From assembly GCF_008831285.2 (NCBI RefSeq), contig NC_045150.1:12443868-12507867 (forward strand): a DNA stretch of 64,000 bases, given 5' to 3'. Source of the stretch: Nymphaea colorata (Eukaryota; Streptophyta; Magnoliopsida; Nymphaeales; Nymphaeaceae). A program made the position numbers and the translations under genes. A model generated the notes under the pieces. That model made no database searches. It saw only the letters and a program-made list of their open reading frames with translations, and was not told the DNA's origin. This document shows, one piece after another, positions 59,959 through 64,000 of the stretch. The stretch's first letter is position 1, and every line of letters begins with the position of its first letter.

Positions 59959-62158
59959 ACATGGATCTGTGGCCCCCACAGGTATGATCTCTCTCCTCTC
60001 TGTCTCTGTCTCTCTCTTTCACACACACACATATATATCAGAACCTTCGCTGTGGGTGTGCCTTGGAAGTTCTTCGGGCATAAAAGGGTGCGAGGAATGT
60101 TTATCATACTGATGTCCTTGTTATGTAACGAGTTCTGGTGAAATTTCTTCTGAAAGCTTCTTGACAACCTTGAGAATGATTTGGGAGCAGTATATGCTTG
60201 ACTCACTAGAACTTTTCTTTTGTTCTCTATTTGTTTTGTTTTTGGGAACCTGTGTCAGCAACTCTTATGTTGGATTCTCCAATTGTCTGAATTGTACTTG
60301 TGTGTTTAACTTGCTTCCATATACAGAGCTAATTCACATAGATATTCATGTGCCTTAATTTACGCTTCATGGCACACCCAAAGCAGGAACTTTTCATGGC
60401 ATATATTGGTGGGGTCGCAGCCACAGTGGAGGTGGATGTGGGAAGTTTCTTATCCCAAGGTTTCAGTCAGGGTTGGAAACTGCTTCACATTGCTTTCGGG
60501 TTATAGAGTTATTGATAAGTTTTCCCTTGACAGCATACAGCTACTGTTTGCTTCTTGTTTGTTATTTGAGTTTTCAAACTTACAGCCACTTGCATAGCAA
60601 AATGCAAAAGTTGGTGTGACCTTGTGTAGGTGTCTCCAGGCCTTTTGGTCGAAAAGTTCTCAATGCCGCGGCCAATAGGGGAAATATGAGCGGGGTTTGT
60701 CACTAGTTCAAGGGGCGTCAGCGATGATATATCGAAAGGTGCGGAGGATCATGTTGCCATGTTCCTAAATTTTAAACTAGTACCGACTTTCGAATAATTA
60801 AAATTAAGTTAAAAAAAATTGAAAGTAGTCAACGTCTAGAGTCCAATGTGACACATGTCGGTAAATGCGGCTGCGTTGGGTCGAACAACTACACTCACTC
60901 CCTGCCTCGTCTCTCAGCAGCATTTGCCTCTCGGGGTTCAGGGTTGTTTTGGGGTTTATTCCTTTCAATTTAAAATTAGTGGCATCAGAATGGTCACTGC
61001 AGGGTAATACTGACGGATGCTAGACTCGTCATTGGGTTTTCATTGTCTATTAGTCTCACCAGTTACATTACGTCCTTAGAGAGTGTGGAGGCTACTGGTA
61101 TGAGTTGGGAGGGGCCTGACGGATTGCGTTGCCTGCGTCCTTAGTTTTACAGCTGATAGTCGTTTTACCTTGCATGTTCGGTCTTTGGTTTGAATTCAAT
61201 TGCGAAACCGGCCCAGTCTGCGTATGTTCTTGCATTCCATCATCGGTTGGATCCTTCATTGCTAAATGCCGGTAAGTGGGTTGTGTTTAGGATCGTAGCA
61301 AAAGCAGATCCATGTCGACATTTGGCATGAATTTGTAGTAAGGTGTGGACTGACTGGATTTTAAGAAAATAGCCGGTAAAGATGCTGAAGTTGTGAAGCA
61401 CTCTTCAAAGGTTGTTTACCGTTCCAAATCTCGATTAAAAGTATTGAAACAACTGCAGTTAGAGATTCTCTGGTTTGCCTGGCCACTTGGCAATAAGATC
61501 CCCTCTTCTGAGTTGGCACCATGGTGTTTAAATGTATTGCTGCTCCTCATCCTATTACTCTATTAGGAGCTGTTCTATCCAAGCATGAACTGAGAAGATG
61601 CTATGCTGGCGCACGGATTCCTTGAATGATTAAAACAATACCTTACCCTCAAACGATGCAGTATTTTAGGCACCCTGTAAGATGAGGTACCAGTTATCTC
61701 TTTGGAGGCATTCGATATAATTGGAAAAGGTGCGGAGCGCGGCTTAAATTGAACTAATTCGTTCAAGTCCCTTTCTTCACAACTGTGCGAAAATCAAACC
61801 AGGACGCCGTCGAAAGGTTAAAAAAGAATGCAACAGTTTAAAGCCGTCTGTAAGACGAGGTACCAGTAAAAAACTCATCGGTTTCACCGGTCTGCCAATG
61901 GAACGTGTCATTGGAACGTTACACCACCAATTCAAAAACACATTCATTTACATATTTGTGCCTAGTTTTTACTAAAACAGGTATATGCTTCAGCTAGCTA
62001 GCAGATAACCAAGAAAAAACAGATTTCCCCATTCCTAATAACATTGGGATGAAAATGTAACACCCAAAAGAAACCTCTCAATCAGTAAAGGACTTTTGAG
62101 AGCGAAAAATTATTTCACATCTTCGGAATTTGAATTTTACTAGTTCATGGTTTTCTTG
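59959..62158. other. 3' region of SR45 and intergenic DNA
   Basis: The first few hundred bases are probably SR45 3' UTR. A 20-bp word CTGTAAGAYGAGGTACCAGT occurs twice (61677 and 61849). No exon recognised between. Confidence 0.45.
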
Positions 62159-62291
62159 TCACTTTCTTGTAGCTGTTCTAGCCGCCGTCTTCTTGTGCTC
62201 AGCAACAGCCTTGTCGAACGTGTTCCTCACATGTTGGCACATTGTCATCAGATCCTGTAGCGCATCCTTCAATACATCCTTTGCAGGTTCG
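62159..62291 (-). CDS. Possible last exon of an unidentified minus-strand gene
   Basis: From an acceptor-like TTTTTTCAAG ending about 62292, the frame reads EPAKDVLKDALQDLMTMCQH then VRNTFDKAVAEHKKTAARTA and stops with TGA at 62159. The composition (helical, charged, no bias) looks coding. A candidate upstream exon at about 62525-62640 reads GELHTAVNEKTKERVHELLA. The two could belong together, with the gene extending past 62740. I do not recognise the family and cannot confirm the splice pattern. Confidence 0.35.
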
Positions 62292-62524
62292 CCTTGAAAA
62301 AAGGAATAAGAAGCGGGGGTCATATAACCAAGAACATAAGGACAATTAGCGTGGACTAAGATGATTCTGAAAATATGAAAAACCACAATATCTTTTACGG
62401 ATATAGCAAGCAACTGCATTTAATGGTCTACCAAGAGGTAGATTGTCACAAAGATGGTTCAGAAAAATAAACCAAGACGGGGCAGAACGAGTAGATTTGG
62501 TGCGTCCACGAGAGATACACAATT

Positions 62525-62640
62525 ATGAAAGTGAACCCCTGGGTCTTCCTGGAGAAAGGAGCTAAAAGCTCATGGACCCTTTCTTTGGTCTTCTCGTTAA
62601 CAGCAGTATGCAACTCCCCTTGGCAACAAAATCTGGGCAT
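62525..62640 (-). CDS. Possible internal exon of the same minus-strand gene
   Basis: After an acceptor-like CCCAG, the minus strand reads GELHTAVNEKTKERVHELLA and PFSRKTQGFTF, and may end at a GT near 62525 (ATTGT|GTATC). Function unknown. A plus-strand frame at 62525-62914 covers the same DNA but looks less like protein. Very tentative. Confidence 0.25.
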
Positions 62641-62812
62641 ACCCACCAAGAGAAATCCATTCACCTGGCAAGAGTGGCTCCGGAAAAACATCAAAATTAC
62701 AGGAGCCAGAAATTTTAAATGGACATCATTAGCCTCCAATCAGCAAAAGTTACCGAAGGTTATACAAACTGGAGGCCTGACCTTTCTGCTTCCAGAAATT
62801 GTTCTCTTGGAA

Positions 62813-62964
62813 GCTGTTTGGCAACAAGCCAACAATAACATATTGTTACTGTCCTATGAATCTGTCCCAATAAATGGGACACATTCATGGAACACTTGTT
62901 ATGGCATTTTATGAATCTGCCTCATTTTTTGGAGGCAGGTTGATAAGACAGTAACAGAGTGTTA
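62813..62964. mobile_element. Foldback MITE, unit 1
   Basis: Starts GCTGTTTGGCAACAAG, and its end is the reverse complement of its start over about 55 bp with gaps (TGTTACTGTC, and ATGAATCTG/CAGATTC). Resembles plant MITEs that begin GGGGCTGTTTGGCAAC. Confidence 0.45.
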
Positions 62965-63131
62965 GGGGCCATTTGGTAACACTAACAACTTGTTGCCATC
63001 CTATGAATTTGTCCCAAAGAATGGGGCAGATTTATGAAAGGCCACCACACAATATTCCATGAACCTACCCCAATTTTTGGGGCAAATTCATGGAATAGTA
63101 ACAACTTGTTCCAGTTGCAAAACGGTCATTT
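62965..63131. mobile_element. Foldback MITE, unit 2
   Basis: Starts GGGGCCATTTGGTAACAC; its end, reverse-complemented, reads GACCGTTTTGCAAC then ATGAATTTGCCCC, matching ATGAATTTGTCCC of its start. It directly adjoins unit 1 and shares words with it, so the pair is a nested or tandem insertion. Confidence 0.45.
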
Positions 63132-63170
63132 AGGAACACCAAAAAGAGTAGTTCAAGAAAGCATGACATA

Positions 63171-63435
63171 AGGCTGGGCATCGGGCAGGGTACCAAACTC
63201 AACTTAGGCCAGAAAAATGTGTACTGGGCCAGCCCAATAAATCTCTTTTAATATTATTTTTATTAATATATATATATATAATTATATATATTCTATTACG
63301 ATATATTTATGTATTATTTTATATTAAAATAAATTTATTTATTTTAATCGGGCCGGGCCTGGCCTTAAGTTTCAGGTGTCGGGCTGGGCTCGAGCCATGG
63401 TCACGAGCTGTGACCTAGCCAGATGGCCATGCCTA
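63171..63435. mobile_element. hAT-like MITE, family A, copy 3
   Basis: Starts AGGCTGGGCATCGGGC, ends GGCCATGCCTA. Flanked by the identical 8-bp ATGACATA (63163-63170 and 63436-63443). Interior AT-rich palindromes as in the other two copies. 265 bp. Confidence 0.75.
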
Positions 63436-64000
63436 ATGACATATACAAAAAGAATATTGCCTACCAGATACGTGATAAAACCAGCAGAAACAAGTTCGGT
63501 CAGTAACTCCTATGACAGCCAAAGGTTAGCAATGCTGTCGACCAGATTTGCCTTAAATCTTTCTACCTACAAGACTTCATACAGAATACAGTGGAAAAAT
63601 AAACTGTTCGTCCAAATGTGGTCCATTGCTTGGCCAAGGACTGAAGTCAAGAGTTGAAAGCAATAGTCACCCAAGTGTCTGTGACTCTGGAAATGTTTAT
63701 TTTAGTATCCACAACTGCAAAGGGTTGTACAACTTATTAACAAGGGAAATAACGGAAAAAGTGTACTCCATAACTTCCCACTTTTGATATATCTTCCTGT
63801 TTCACTGCCTTAGAAACTGAATCTCATGATAGGTTTCGCCCAGGCAAGCACGAGTATACAGCCATGTGCGTGTACCCACAAGAAGTAATCTGAGCTAAAG
63901 ATTAGAATGTAAAGTCAACTAAGAGATTAAATATAAAGCATACCAGTTGTTTGCACCCTTAAATTCACACGGTTTTCTGACGGATGAGGAATGCTGTAAC
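63436..64000. other. Intergenic or intron at the right edge
   Basis: No exon recognised; a 93-codon plus-strand frame (63376-63657) overlaps the MITE and has no known motif. Confidence 0.4.

Noticed and set aside
62525..62914. A 129-codon plus-strand frame
   Set aside because: It runs into the foldback MITE and has no known domain; the minus-strand reading looks more protein-like.

Overview
This is nuclear DNA of a flowering plant. The signs are introns with GT-AG borders, a plant SR45-type splicing factor, a PLS-class PPR protein, cytosolic-type tRNA-Pro genes, and Ty1/copia, Ty3/gypsy, LINE, FAR1/MULE, hAT-like and CACTA-like debris. I cannot name the species. About two thirds of the window is intergenic or transposon-derived, with a few single-copy genes between. 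Layout: 1-1140 has a promoter-like stretch on the minus strand with no product I recognise. A decayed Ty1/copia element runs from about 1609 to 6152; only its 3' LTR is visible. It abuts a broken NETWORKED-2-like gene fragment (6153-7093, minus), then a scrap of gypsy integrase (7115-7290). From 7515 to 11690 there is a rearranged pair of repeat blocks plus a hAT-like MITE. A complete WAC/DDT/WHIM chromatin-remodelling subunit gene occupies 13361-20371 (+), with a TATA box at 12244. From 20372 to 28600 lie non-coding DNA, two identical tRNA-Pro(AGG) genes 1,067 bp apart, microsatellites and a second copy of the hAT-like MITE. An intronless PPR E+ gene spans 28628-30757 (+). From 33930 to 36590 there is a CACTA-like subterminal repeat array, a GC-rich minisatellite and an 87-bp duplication. 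From 37316 to 45466 sits a gypsy-family element on the minus strand with 3-kb LTRs, a matching 5-bp target duplication (ACAAA) and a PBS; its pol core is deleted. Beside it lies a chimeric LINE/FAR1 remnant (45940-46810, minus). The SR45 gene spans 47912-59958 (+, 12 coding exons, 419 codons plus stop) with three hAT-like MITEs in its introns 2 and 3. The right edge (59959-64000) has a possible terminal exon of an unidentified minus-strand gene, a foldback MITE pair and a third copy of the first hAT-like family. The host genes do not form a pathway: one is a predicted chromatin-remodelling subunit, one a predicted organelle RNA-processing factor, and one a nuclear splicing regulator. I did not find a convincing new biological system. 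The most useful observations are the MITE families defined by TIR plus 8-bp target duplications, the large-LTR gypsy derivative with a reading frame kept in both LTRs, the NET2 fragment cut by a copia LTR, and the FAR1/LINE junction. All exon borders, repeats and target duplications were read by eye, with no alignment or database search.
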